From Sphingopyxis yananensis (lineage in GTDB: Bacteria; Pseudomonadota; Alphaproteobacteria; Sphingomonadales; Sphingomonadaceae), in assembly GCF_020687785.1 (NCBI RefSeq), contig NZ_JAJEWI010000005.1, forward strand, positions 496,001-560,000: a stretch of DNA of 64,000 bases, written 5' to 3'. Every line of letters starts with the position of its first letter. Positions within the stretch are counted from its first letter, which is position 1. The notes below the pieces were generated by a model. The model had not been told where the DNA came from, ran no database searches, and worked only from the letters and a program-made list of their open reading frames with translations. Shown here piece after piece: positions 47,632 through 55,844 of the stretch. Position numbers and translations under genes: made by a program.

Positions 47632-48231
47632 ATGCCTGTTCGATCTTTATTCGCCACCCAATTTTACGAAGCCAGCATTGGCTCGCCCCAACTGCTCGAG
47701 GAATTGGAAGAAAGCTGCCGCCTGTTCGCCCAAGAAGATAGCGCGGGCCGCCGCTGGAGCCGTGACCATGGCTATCGCGGCTATACCAGTTATGCGTCCT
47801 TGGGCGATTTGCCCGCGCGCGATCCTGCCTTTGCGGATTTGAAGCGCCTGCTGGACAAAGAGGTCAAGAAATTCGCCGCCGCCAGCCATTTCGATCTTGG
47901 CAAGCCCCTGCGCATGGACAGCCTGTGGGTGAATATTTTGAAACCGGGCGGTATGCACAGCGGCCATATTCACCCGCATAGCGTGGTGTCGGGCACATTT
48001 TACGTCAGCGTGCCAGACGGCAGCGGCGCGTTAAAACTGGAAGACCCGCGTTTGCCGATGCTGATGAACGCACCGGGCCGTGATGATGATGCTCCCGAAC
48101 ATCTGCTGCCCTTTGTCTATGCCGAACCGGCGGTCGGCAGCGTCTTTTTGTGGGAAAGCTGGCTGCGGCACGAGGTGATGCCCAATATGGGGAAACAAGA
48201 ACGCATCAGCATCAGCTTTAATTACAGCTGA
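47632..48231 (+). CDS. 2-oxoglutarate/Fe(II) oxygenase-like protein, TIGR02466 family
   Basis: 199 residues. The double-stranded beta-helix shows HSGHIHPHS as the first metal-ligand region, GTFYVSVPDGSGALKLEDPR, then FLWESWLRHEVMPN with the second His, and ERISISFNYS with the expected Arg for the co-substrate. ATG 47632 fits the family start (VRSLFATQFYEA). The substrate is unknown. It is 43 bases before the semialdehyde dehydrogenase gene, so they may be cotranscribed. Confidence 0.8.
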   Translation: MPVRSLFATQFYEASIGSPQLLEELEESCRLFAQEDSAGRRWSRDHGYRGYTSYASLGDLPARDPAFADLKRLLDKEVKKFAAASHFDLGKPLRMDSLWVNILKPGGMHSGHIHPHSVVSGTFYVSVPDGSGALKLEDPRLPMLMNAPGRDDDAPEHLLPFVYAEPAVGSVFLWESWLRHEVMPNMGKQERISISFNYS

Positions 48232-48274
48232 AACTGATTATATCTAGGGGAGAATTACCCCGAAAGGATATGCC

Positions 48275-49708
48275 ATGACCGCCACCTATGACGCCGACCT
48301 TCAACTGTTTATTGCAGGGGAATGGCGGGGGACAGAGGGGCGGGATGCGCGGCCTGTCTATAATCCGGCGACGGCGGCAACCATCGCGGATGTGCCTAGC
48401 GCCACGGCGGCGGATTTGGACGAAGCCTTGGCCGCAGCCAAGCGGGGTTGGCCCCTATGGCGCGCCAAAACACCGCAGGAACGCGCCGCCTTGATGCACA
48501 AGGTGGCGGACAATATCCGCCAACGCGCTGATCATATCGCCACGCTGCTGACGTTGGAACAAGGCAAGCCCTTTGGCGAAGCGCGGGGCGAGGTGTTATC
48601 CGCCGCCGCTTTGTTCGATTATTTTGCCGAGCAAGGCCAACGCATCGAAGGCCGTGTGGTGCAACGCCCCACGGGTCAGCGCGCCATGGTGCTGAAACAG
48701 CCTGTCGGTCCCGTCGCGGCCTTTTCACCATGGAATTTTCCGGTCAATCTGATGGCCAAGAAAATTGCCCCCGCTTTGGCGGCGGGCTGTGTGGTTATTT
48801 CCAAACCCCCCGAAGAAACCCCCGGCTGCACCAGCGCCATCATGCGCTGCATCGTCGATGCCGGCATTTCGGGCGATGTGGTGCAGTTGGTGTATGGCGA
48901 TCCGGACATGATCAGCCGCCATTTGCTGGCCAGCAGCACGATCCGCAAAGTCAGCTTCACTGGCTCAACGGCGGTCGGCAAGCATTTGATGAAATTGGCC
49001 GCCGACAATGTGCAGCGCATCACCATGGAACTCGGCGGTCACGCCCCTGTGCTGATTTTCGACGATTGCGATTTGGACGCCACATTGGACAAGGTAGTGG
49101 CCCAGAAATTCCGCAACGCAGGCCAAGTTTGTGTGTCGCCCACGCGCTTTTATGTCCAAGACGGCATTTATGACGCCTTCGTCCAAGGCTTTGCACAGCG
49201 CACCGCCAAGGTGCAAATCGGCGATGGTCTGGACGCCGCCACCCAAATGGGCCCGCTGGCCAACAGCCGCCGTATCCCCGCCATTGAAAAATTGATCGCC
49301 GATGCCACCGCCAAGGGTGGCCGCATCATCGCGGGCGGCGACGCGACGGGCGATGGCTATTTCTTCCGCCCCACGGCCATTGCCGATGTGCCCTTGGACG
49401 CGGATGTGATGACCACCGAACCCTTTGGCCCCTTGGCGCTCATCCGCCCCTTTGGCACAGAGGATGAAGCGTTGGAACAAGCCAATCGCGTGCCCTTTGG
49501 TCTGGCTGCCTTTGCCTTCACGGAAAATGGCCGCCGCATCAACCGCGTGGCCGACGCCATCGAAAGCGGCATGGTCGGCATCAACGCCTTTGCCATTTCA
49601 GCGCATGACATGCCCTTTGGCGGTATCAAGGAATCGGGCTTTGGCAGCGAAAGCGGGCCAGAGGGGCTGGACGGCTATTTGGTCCCCAAGGCCGTGCATA
49701 TTTACTAA
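48275..49708 (+). CDS. NAD(P)-dependent aldehyde dehydrogenase, succinate-semialdehyde dehydrogenase type
   Basis: 477-residue ALDH superfamily enzyme. Cofactor site SPWNFPVNLMAKKIAPALAAG, FTGSTAVGKHLM, catalytic Glu in MELGGHAPVLIF and catalytic Cys in NAGQVCVSPTRFYV are all in place. The overall pattern is closest to succinate-semialdehyde dehydrogenases (GabD-like), which oxidise the semialdehyde to succinate, but other short aldehydes are possible. The neighbouring 2OG oxygenase does not settle the substrate. Confidence 0.85.
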   Translation: MTATYDADLQLFIAGEWRGTEGRDARPVYNPATAATIADVPSATAADLDEALAAAKRGWPLWRAKTPQERAALMHKVADNIRQRADHIATLLTLEQGKPFGEARGEVLSAAALFDYFAEQGQRIEGRVVQRPTGQRAMVLKQPVGPVAAFSPWNFPVNLMAKKIAPALAAGCVVISKPPEETPGCTSAIMRCIVDAGISGDVVQLVYGDPDMISRHLLASSTIRKVSFTGSTAVGKHLMKLAADNVQRITMELGGHAPVLIFDDCDLDATLDKVVAQKFRNAGQVCVSPTRFYVQDGIYDAFVQGFAQRTAKVQIGDGLDAATQMGPLANSRRIPAIEKLIADATAKGGRIIAGGDATGDGYFFRPTAIADVPLDADVMTTEPFGPLALIRPFGTEDEALEQANRVPFGLAAFAFTENGRRINRVADAIESGMVGINAFAISAHDMPFGGIKESGFGSESGPEGLDGYLVPKAVHIY

Positions 49709-49753
49709 GCGACATGATGATCGGCGGCGAGGCACTGATTCCCGCCGCTAGTC

Positions 49754-50521
49754 TCAATCCCGCGCCAAATTTACAAAATCGCGGTCAAAGGCGGCCAAAT
49801 GCGCGCCGCCATCGACAAAGATGGTCTGTCCCGTCACCGCTTCTGCGCCCGCCAGCCATGCCACCGCATCGGCAATTTGTTCGGGCGTCGGCAGGGCGCG
49901 CAGCGGCATTAATTGGGCCAATCGCGCCATTTGCGCTTCGCTATAATCTTCCGTGGGCAAGGTCAGGCCAGGGGCCACGCCATTGACCCGCGCTTTATCG
50001 CCAAAGGCCACCGCCAGCGTGGTGGTCGCTTGCCACAAGGCTTGTTTCGACAGGCTATAGGCCAGTTGATCGGGCACCGGATTGGCGACGCGCTGGTCCA
50101 AAATATTCACAATGGCGGGGCGGCGCGGCCCTTGGTGGGCGGCGACCATCGCTTGGGCCAGTAGCACCGGCGCATGATGATTGACCTGCATCGTCTCCGT
50201 CAGACTGGCGGCTGACAGGTCGGGCCATTGTCCCTCGATAAATAGCGATGCATTGTTCACCAACACATCGGGCGCACGGCCAAAATGCGCGATAATGGCG
50301 GGAATTAAGCCTGCCACATCGTCGCTATTGACCAAATCGGCGACAAAGCATTGGCAGGCCGCGCCGGTTTCCCGCAGGGCGCGCACCAATATGTCATCGG
50401 CGGCGACTCGGCTGCGCTGATGAATGGCCAGCGCATAGCCTTCGCGGACCAAACGCGCAGCAATCGCCGCGCCTACGCGGTGCAGGCCCCCCGTCACCAG
50501 CGCAAGCGGCGCTTCGCTCAT
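49754..50521 (-). CDS. SDR oxidoreductase, pteridine reductase/FolM-like
   Basis: 255-residue short-chain dehydrogenase. The dinucleotide motif is TGGLHRVG, with Arg instead of the common Gly, a trait of pteridine reductases (PTR1, FolM) that bind NADPH. The catalytic Tyr-Lys is in LAYSLSKQAL. It overlaps folB by four bases, so a role as dihydromonapterin or dihydrobiopterin reductase in folate or pterin metabolism is likely. The symbol folM is not assigned because the substrate is inferred. Confidence 0.8.
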   Translation of the reverse strand: MSEAPLALVTGGLHRVGAAIAARLVREGYALAIHQRSRVAADDILVRALRETGAACQCFVADLVNSDDVAGLIPAIIAHFGRAPDVLVNNASLFIEGQWPDLSAASLTETMQVNHHAPVLLAQAMVAAHQGPRRPAIVNILDQRVANPVPDQLAYSLSKQALWQATTTLAVAFGDKARVNGVAPGLTLPTEDYSEAQMARLAQLMPLRALPTPEQIADAVAWLAGAEAVTGQTIFVDGGAHLAAFDRDFVNLARD

Positions 50522-50889
50522 TTTCTGGACCGCCGCATGGTGATGCCGATTTCCTCATCCTTTTCGGCGATCGCCAGTTTGACGATCTTGACCTCAATTT
50601 CCTGCACCTTTTCGTCCTGCAAGAACAGGCTGGTCATAATATGATCGGCCACACTTTCAATCAGCACGAAATGTACATCCTTGGGGATGCCATCGGTGGC
50701 GGCGAATTTCAGGTCCATATAATTTTTCGACGCGCTCAGCGGAGTCGCGGGGTCATAATGTTCCGCCATGTCCAATTTCGCGCGCACGGTGATGCGCAGC
50801 GGCTGCGGCAAATGAGTTTCTTCTGAATAAATTCCGGTCAAAACTTGGACGATCAAACCGTCCACTTCCAGCCACAAACTATCGGTCAC
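50518..50889 (-). CDS. folB: Dihydroneopterin aldolase
   Basis: 123-residue enzyme of folate synthesis releasing glycolaldehyde from dihydroneopterin. The start has LWLEVDGLIVQVLTGIYSEE, near the GIYxxE motif of the family, and the active-site region VLIESVADHIMTSLF. Normal length. It overlaps the downstream SDR gene, forming a two-gene pterin unit. Confidence 0.88.
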   Translation of the reverse strand: MTDSLWLEVDGLIVQVLTGIYSEETHLPQPLRITVRAKLDMAEHYDPATPLSASKNYMDLKFAATDGIPKDVHFVLIESVADHIMTSLFLQDEKVQEIEVKIVKLAIAEKDEEIGITMRRSRK

Positions 50890-50979
50890 GACATATTCCT
50901 ATGATATGGGACGCATATTCAGCTTTGCATCTGACAATATCGACCCTAAAGCGCCGCCGCATTAGCGAAAGGTTTGGTG

Positions 50980-51498
50980 TTGGTCGAGTTACTTCCCTTA
51001 ATGAGTGTGGATCCGCAATCGGTTGAAGATTTGCTGGACGCTGCCTTTGGGCCAGATCGTTTTGGAAGAACCGCCTATCGCATCCGCCAAGGCCTGACGC
51101 CGGTTAATGAATTAAGCTTTGCTTTACAGGGTGATGATGGCCTGATTGGGGTTATTCAATGCTGGCCCGTCGCGCATTTTGGCGCGGACAATGTCGCCAC
51201 ACCCTTGGTCATGGTCGGCCCTGTTGCGGTGCGTCCCGATATTCAACGCGGCGGCCATGGCCGCGCCTTGATGGACAAAATGGTCGAATCTGCCCGCCAG
51301 TTCGCCGACGGTGCGCTGATGATGATTGGCGATCCCGAATATTATGGCCGCTTTTGGGGTTTCGATGCCGACGCCACGGGCGCATGGGACTTGCCCGGTC
51401 CTTTTGAACAGCGCCGCTTGCTGGGCTTGGCGGTGAACGGCCATAATCTGCCCCGCACGGCGGGCATGATCGGCCCGCGCCGCGCGCCAAGCGCCTGA
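50980..51498 (+). CDS. GNAT family N-acetyltransferase
   Basis: 172 residues from a TTG start; the ATG at 51001 or a GTG/TTG at 50974-50977 are alternatives, and the choice is uncertain. Acetyl-CoA loop VRPDIQRGGHGRALMDKMV and the following strand MIGDPEYYGRFWGFDADATG are clear. It resembles the YhbS-like subgroup that acts on small molecules or peptides. It is divergent from folB and 88 bases upstream of the DUF1285 gene. Confidence 0.82.
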   Translation: MVELLPLMSVDPQSVEDLLDAAFGPDRFGRTAYRIRQGLTPVNELSFALQGDDGLIGVIQCWPVAHFGADNVATPLVMVGPVAVRPDIQRGGHGRALMDKMVESARQFADGALMMIGDPEYYGRFWGFDADATGAWDLPGPFEQRRLLGLAVNGHNLPRTAGMIGPRRAPSA

Positions 51499-51586
51499 TT
51501 CACCCGAGGGACGCGGGGGGCTTACTTCCCGCTGCCTGATGGGTCCAGATTGGCCGCAGCCCCTTGCACGGCGTCGCGAACGGCCT

Positions 51587-52219
51587 ATGTCTTTGTCTAT
51601 GGCCAATGACTTTTCTGTGGAACGTAAAACGCCCGTGCTTTCGCGCGATTTTTCGTCGCTCAGCCTGCAACAGGCCGCTGAAATGCTGGCGGCGCGGTCT
51701 TTGCCGCCGGTTGACCAATGGCACCCCGAACGCAGCGGCGACAGCCATATGGAAATCATGGCCGATGGCCGATGGTTCCACGAAGGGGGGGAGATTAAGC
51801 GCCCCGCGATGGTCCAGCTTTTTTCCACCATTTTGCGGCGGGAAGCGGACGGCAGCTATGCCTTGGTGACACCAGCGGAACGGCAATCGATCATCGTTCA
51901 CGACCTGCCCTTTCGTGCGGTCGAACTGAAAAGTGAGGGGCAGGGCAAGACGCGAAAACTGGTTTTTCGTCTGAACACCGACGAATTGGTTATGGCAGGG
52001 GCAGATCATCCGCTGAGCTTTGGCCCTGACACCGATGTCCCCGACCCGCGCCTGCATGTGCGCGGCCCGCTGGGCAATGGCTTGTCGGCACGGCTGGACC
52101 GCGCGATTTATTATGAACTGATCGACATGGCGCTGGCCGATGCTGCAGACGCGCCGGATAGGCAAGACGCGCCCAGCATCTGGTCCAATGGCGCGGCTTT
52201 TTCGTTGGGCGGTGCTTGA
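51587..52219 (+). CDS. DUF1285 domain protein
   Basis: 210 residues. DUF1285 has the core YxLxTPxERxxIxVxDxPF seen here as SYALVTPAERQSIIVHDLPF, and the C-terminal SARLDRAIYYELIDMA. Structures of the family suggest a ligand-binding or regulatory role; the function is unknown. Its order DUF1285, NUDIX CoA hydrolase, CCA nucleotidyltransferase is frequent in alphaproteobacteria. The stop overlaps the nudL start. Confidence 0.85.
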   Translation: MSLSMANDFSVERKTPVLSRDFSSLSLQQAAEMLAARSLPPVDQWHPERSGDSHMEIMADGRWFHEGGEIKRPAMVQLFSTILRREADGSYALVTPAERQSIIVHDLPFRAVELKSEGQGKTRKLVFRLNTDELVMAGADHPLSFGPDTDVPDPRLHVRGPLGNGLSARLDRAIYYELIDMALADAADAPDRQDAPSIWSNGAAFSLGGA

Positions 52220-52806
52220 TGCTGTCCGATAAATTGCGCGAGGCGCTGGACAATTTATTGCCCGATGATGGCATGGACGAAGCGCATTTGTTTCGAGGAC
52301 AACGGCTGCGCGATGCCGCCGTCCTCATCGCCTTGACCGACCGCAAAGACCCCGGCGTCATCCTCACCCAGCGCCCCCAATGGCTGCGCTCGCATGCGGG
52401 ACAAGTGGCCTTTCCGGGCGGTAAAATCGACCCGACCGACCGTGACAGCGTCGACGCCGCCCTGCGCGAAGCAGAGGAGGAAATTGGCCTTCACCGCCGC
52501 GATGTGTGGGTGGCGGGGCCGACCCACCCTTATCGGTCGGGCAGCGGTTATCATATCACGCCGGTGTTGGGGGTTATCCCGCCGGACCTGCCATTTGACC
52601 CCAATCCCGATGAGGTGGAAGCATGGTTTGAAGTGCCGCTCGACATTTTGTTCAATCCTGACAATTACGACGAACATCATGTGAATTGGAACGGCATGGA
52701 CCGCCGTTATTATGAAATGTTTTGGCAAGGACGGCGGATTTGGGGCGTAACAGCGGATATCATTGTCAAATTGGCGCGGCGCTTGCCCAGCGGCTGGTAT
52801 CGCTGA
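52219..52806 (+). CDS. NUDIX hydrolase, probable CoA pyrophosphatase
   Basis: 195 residues. The Nudix box is GKIDPTDRDSVDAALREAEEE with the expected REAEEE metal site, preceded by the NuCoA-type LRSHAGQVAFPGG. These point to hydrolysis of CoA or acyl-CoA to 3',5'-ADP and phosphopantetheine. ATG 52219 overlaps the DUF1285 stop. cca starts one base after its stop. Confidence 0.88.
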   Translation: MLSDKLREALDNLLPDDGMDEAHLFRGQRLRDAAVLIALTDRKDPGVILTQRPQWLRSHAGQVAFPGGKIDPTDRDSVDAALREAEEEIGLHRRDVWVAGPTHPYRSGSGYHITPVLGVIPPDLPFDPNPDEVEAWFEVPLDILFNPDNYDEHHVNWNGMDRRYYEMFWQGRRIWGVTADIIVKLARRLPSGWYR

Positions 52807-52807
52807 T

Positions 52808-54040
52808 ATGACCAGCACGATTTTGCCGGACGCCGCTTGGCGCCATGACGCTGGTTTGGCGCGTATTTTGGCGGCCTTGGGCACTGATCATATGCGCGTG
52901 GTCGGCGGCGCCGTGCGCGACACTTTGCTGGGTCACCATGTGACCGACGTGGATATTGCGACGACATGGCTGCCCCATCAGACCATGGAAAAATTGCAAG
53001 CAGCGGATATTAAAGTCATTCCGACGGGCATCGACCATGGCACGGTAACGGCGGTGGCATCGGGCACCAGCTATGAAATTACCACGCTGCGCCATGATGT
53101 TGAAACCGATGGCCGCCGCGCGACCATTGCTTATGCTAGTGATTGGCGTGACGATGCCGCACGGCGCGATTTCACGATCAACGCGCTTTATGCCAATCCC
53201 GTCAGCGGCGAAATTTTCGACTATTTTGGCGGTCTGGCCGATTTGGACGCCGGACGCGTCATCTTCATCGGCGACGCCGCCACCCGTATCGCCGAAGATA
53301 ATTTGCGCATTTTGCGCTTTTACCGCTTCGCCGCGCGCTTTGGCGACACGCTCGACCCTGCCAGCCATGCGGCGGTGGTTGCGGCGCGTCAATCGTTAAA
53401 AAGCTTGTCACGGGAGCGGATCTGCGACGAACTGCTGAAAATCCTGTCCTTGCCCGACCCACGCCGCATCGTCGGTCATATGGCGAAGGACGACATTTTC
53501 GGCGTGTTATTGCCCGAAATCGAGTCGCTGGATTCGGCGCTGGCGACACTCGGCCAATTGCTGAACAACGAACAGGCCGTGGCGGAGCAGGGGGACGGTA
53601 CCGATGCTCCCCGTGGCTTTACCGCGCTACGCCGTCTGGCGGCGTTGCTGCCCGCCGATGACGCCGCCGCTGAACAAGTCGCCAGCCGCCTGCGCCTGTC
53701 CAAACGGCAACGCGGCCATTTGCGGCTGCTGGCCAACCATCGCGCCGATGCATCGTCCGCCATTCGCCGCTTGGCCTATCATATCGGTATGGATGCCGCA
53801 TGGGACAGTGCCTTGCTGCGCAGCGATGCGGCCGCCGCTGTCGCCGATGCTCAGGCGCTGACAGGCTGGTTGCCGCCGGAATTACCGTTAAAGGGTGGGG
53901 AAATTGTGGCGCGCGGTCTGGCGCGCGGACCACAGGTGGCACAATTGCTAAAAGCGGTCGAAGCGCGGTGGATCAGCGAAGATTTTCCGGACCAAAGCCG
54001 CGTGCTGCAATTGCTGGATGCATGCGTGGCCGGTCAATAA
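52808..54040 (+). CDS. cca: CCA tRNA nucleotidyltransferase/poly(A) polymerase family
   Basis: 410 residues. The class II head has RVVGGAVRDTLLGHHVTDVDIAT with the catalytic DxD, then DVETDGRRATIAYASDWRDDAARRDF and the template region AEDNLRILRFYRFAARFG. It adds or repairs 3'-terminal CCA of tRNAs. The tRNA-Gln in this window already encodes CCA, so repair may be its main task for that tRNA. It is the last gene of the DUF1285-nudL-cca operon. Confidence 0.93.
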   Translation: MTSTILPDAAWRHDAGLARILAALGTDHMRVVGGAVRDTLLGHHVTDVDIATTWLPHQTMEKLQAADIKVIPTGIDHGTVTAVASGTSYEITTLRHDVETDGRRATIAYASDWRDDAARRDFTINALYANPVSGEIFDYFGGLADLDAGRVIFIGDAATRIAEDNLRILRFYRFAARFGDTLDPASHAAVVAARQSLKSLSRERICDELLKILSLPDPRRIVGHMAKDDIFGVLLPEIESLDSALATLGQLLNNEQAVAEQGDGTDAPRGFTALRRLAALLPADDAAAEQVASRLRLSKRQRGHLRLLANHRADASSAIRRLAYHIGMDAAWDSALLRSDAAAAVADAQALTGWLPPELPLKGGEIVARGLARGPQVAQLLKAVEARWISEDFPDQSRVLQLLDACVAGQ

Positions 54041-54058
54041 TCGCTGGCGTGACGCGGC

Positions 54059-55783
54059 TTAAAATACCGGCTTAATCAACGATTTTCGCCAATATTCCAA
54101 CGCGTCATTCCCTTCCATGGGACGCGCGAAATGATAGCCTTGGGCAAAATTATACCCCAGCGCCGACAATAAACGCGCTTGGTCCAAGGTTTCCACGCCC
54201 TCGGCGGTGGTCTGCAAATTCAATGCTTCGGCCAAGCTTTGGATGGTGCGCACAATGGCCACTTGTTCGCGGTCATGTTCCATTTGGTCGACAAAGCTAC
54301 GGTCAATTTTCAACACATCAATGGGCAGACGTTGCAGATAGGCCAAATTGGAATATCCCGTGCCAAAATCGTCCATCGCGATCCGCACGTGCAGCGCCTT
54401 TAGCGCGCTTAAAACCTGCAACGCATGGTCAGGGTCGCCAACCACCGCGCTTTCGGTCAATTCGATCATCAAGCGTTTGCCGCTGACCTGATATTTGTCC
54501 AGCGCATCATGCGTTACGCGCACAATATCATCGCGTAGCAATTGAATGGGCGACACGTTGACCGAGAAATAGCAATCGACGCTCGCGCCTTGGGCGGCGT
54601 CCCATTCGGCCATGATGCTGACCGCTTTATCAATGGCCCATTGGCCCAGTGGCACGATTAACCCACTGTCTTCGGCTACCGGAATAAATTCGCTGGGCGA
54701 GATGGGCATTCCATTGTCATGCCAGCGGGCCAAGGCTTCAAACCCCGCCACCGCGCCCGTCGACAGGCTGATGAGCGGTTGAAAGACCAGCGACAGCCGA
54801 TCCGCCTCTATCGCATCGCGCAGCGCGGTTTCCATGCTGAACCGGTTGTGGGACAAATGCGCTGTTTCGGGCTTGTAGATTTCAATCTGGCCGCTGCGCT
54901 TGGCGCGTTTCAACGCGATTTGGGCGTGGCGAATATCATCGGCATGATTGGGGAAATGATCGGGCTCACCGCGCCATGTGGCACAAATCGCCCCGCCAAT
55001 AGCGCAATCAATGCTGACGCTTAAATGGCCGATACGAAAGGGATCGGCAAAACAGCTTTGCACGCGCCCCGCGAATGACAAAACATCCGCTTGGGATGAC
55101 GCGATGGGAAAGGAAATGCCGAATTCATCGCCGCCGGTTCGGGCCACCACATAGTCGCCGCGCAAATGATTTTGCAAACGGCGGGCGACGGCGATGACCA
55201 ATTCATCCCCCGCCAAAGGACCAATATGTTCGTTGATGCGGCTAAACCGACTAAGGTCGATCAGCAAAATGGCGTGCGCTTGTTCGACATCCAACCGCCG
55301 ACGCTCGTCCAATTTGGCGGAAAATCCTGTGCGGTTGGGCAGGCCGGTTAACGGGTCCGTGATCAATTCCAACCGCAAATTGCGTTCGGTCCGCAATTCT
55401 TGTGTACGGTCGATCAGCGTTAACAGCGACAGACCCTCGGCGGAAATGTCGGTTCCCAAGGCTTGAATATGGCCTTGCATTTCAATCGCGGTATCGCCGC
55501 GATGAAAAACACAGGAAAAAGACGCATGCCCATCTTTGGCTTCGGTGGAATCGGCCACGGCGCGGGCCAGTTCGACGGGGGCATCAATGCCAGCGGGGCT
55601 GATCGCCAACTCCGCAAAAGCGGCATTGCAGGCATGAAGGCGAAAATGCCCACCTGTTGAGGGACGAATCAGGGCCGCCGCAATGGGCAAGGCGTTAATC
55701 CAACCCAGCGACGCGAAATTATCCGCACAAACGGATGCTTTTTCGGCGTCAGCGGCCAAAAGGGCGGTGGTTGGCATTACCAT
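54059..55783 (-). CDS. GGDEF-EAL cyclic-di-GMP signalling protein
   Basis: 574 residues. N-terminal PAS-like region (about 20-130), then GGDEF with an intact active site GGDEFGISF near residue 220, and EAL with FEALARWHDNG near 345. Both catalytic signatures are intact, so it may be bifunctional; often one domain is regulatory. No membrane helix, so cytosolic. It is downstream of parC on the same strand (61-base gap) and converges with cca. Possible link to adhesin expression is speculation. Confidence 0.9.
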   Translation of the reverse strand: MVMPTTALLAADAEKASVCADNFASLGWINALPIAAALIRPSTGGHFRLHACNAAFAELAISPAGIDAPVELARAVADSTEAKDGHASFSCVFHRGDTAIEMQGHIQALGTDISAEGLSLLTLIDRTQELRTERNLRLELITDPLTGLPNRTGFSAKLDERRRLDVEQAHAILLIDLSRFSRINEHIGPLAGDELVIAVARRLQNHLRGDYVVARTGGDEFGISFPIASSQADVLSFAGRVQSCFADPFRIGHLSVSIDCAIGGAICATWRGEPDHFPNHADDIRHAQIALKRAKRSGQIEIYKPETAHLSHNRFSMETALRDAIEADRLSLVFQPLISLSTGAVAGFEALARWHDNGMPISPSEFIPVAEDSGLIVPLGQWAIDKAVSIMAEWDAAQGASVDCYFSVNVSPIQLLRDDIVRVTHDALDKYQVSGKRLMIELTESAVVGDPDHALQVLSALKALHVRIAMDDFGTGYSNLAYLQRLPIDVLKIDRSFVDQMEHDREQVAIVRTIQSLAEALNLQTTAEGVETLDQARLLSALGYNFAQGYHFARPMEGNDALEYWRKSLIKPVF

Positions 55784-55844
55784 TGCAACAGGCCTAAGCG
55801 CATGGAAGTAAACAAGCTATTTACGGCCCCAGAAATATTGCAAC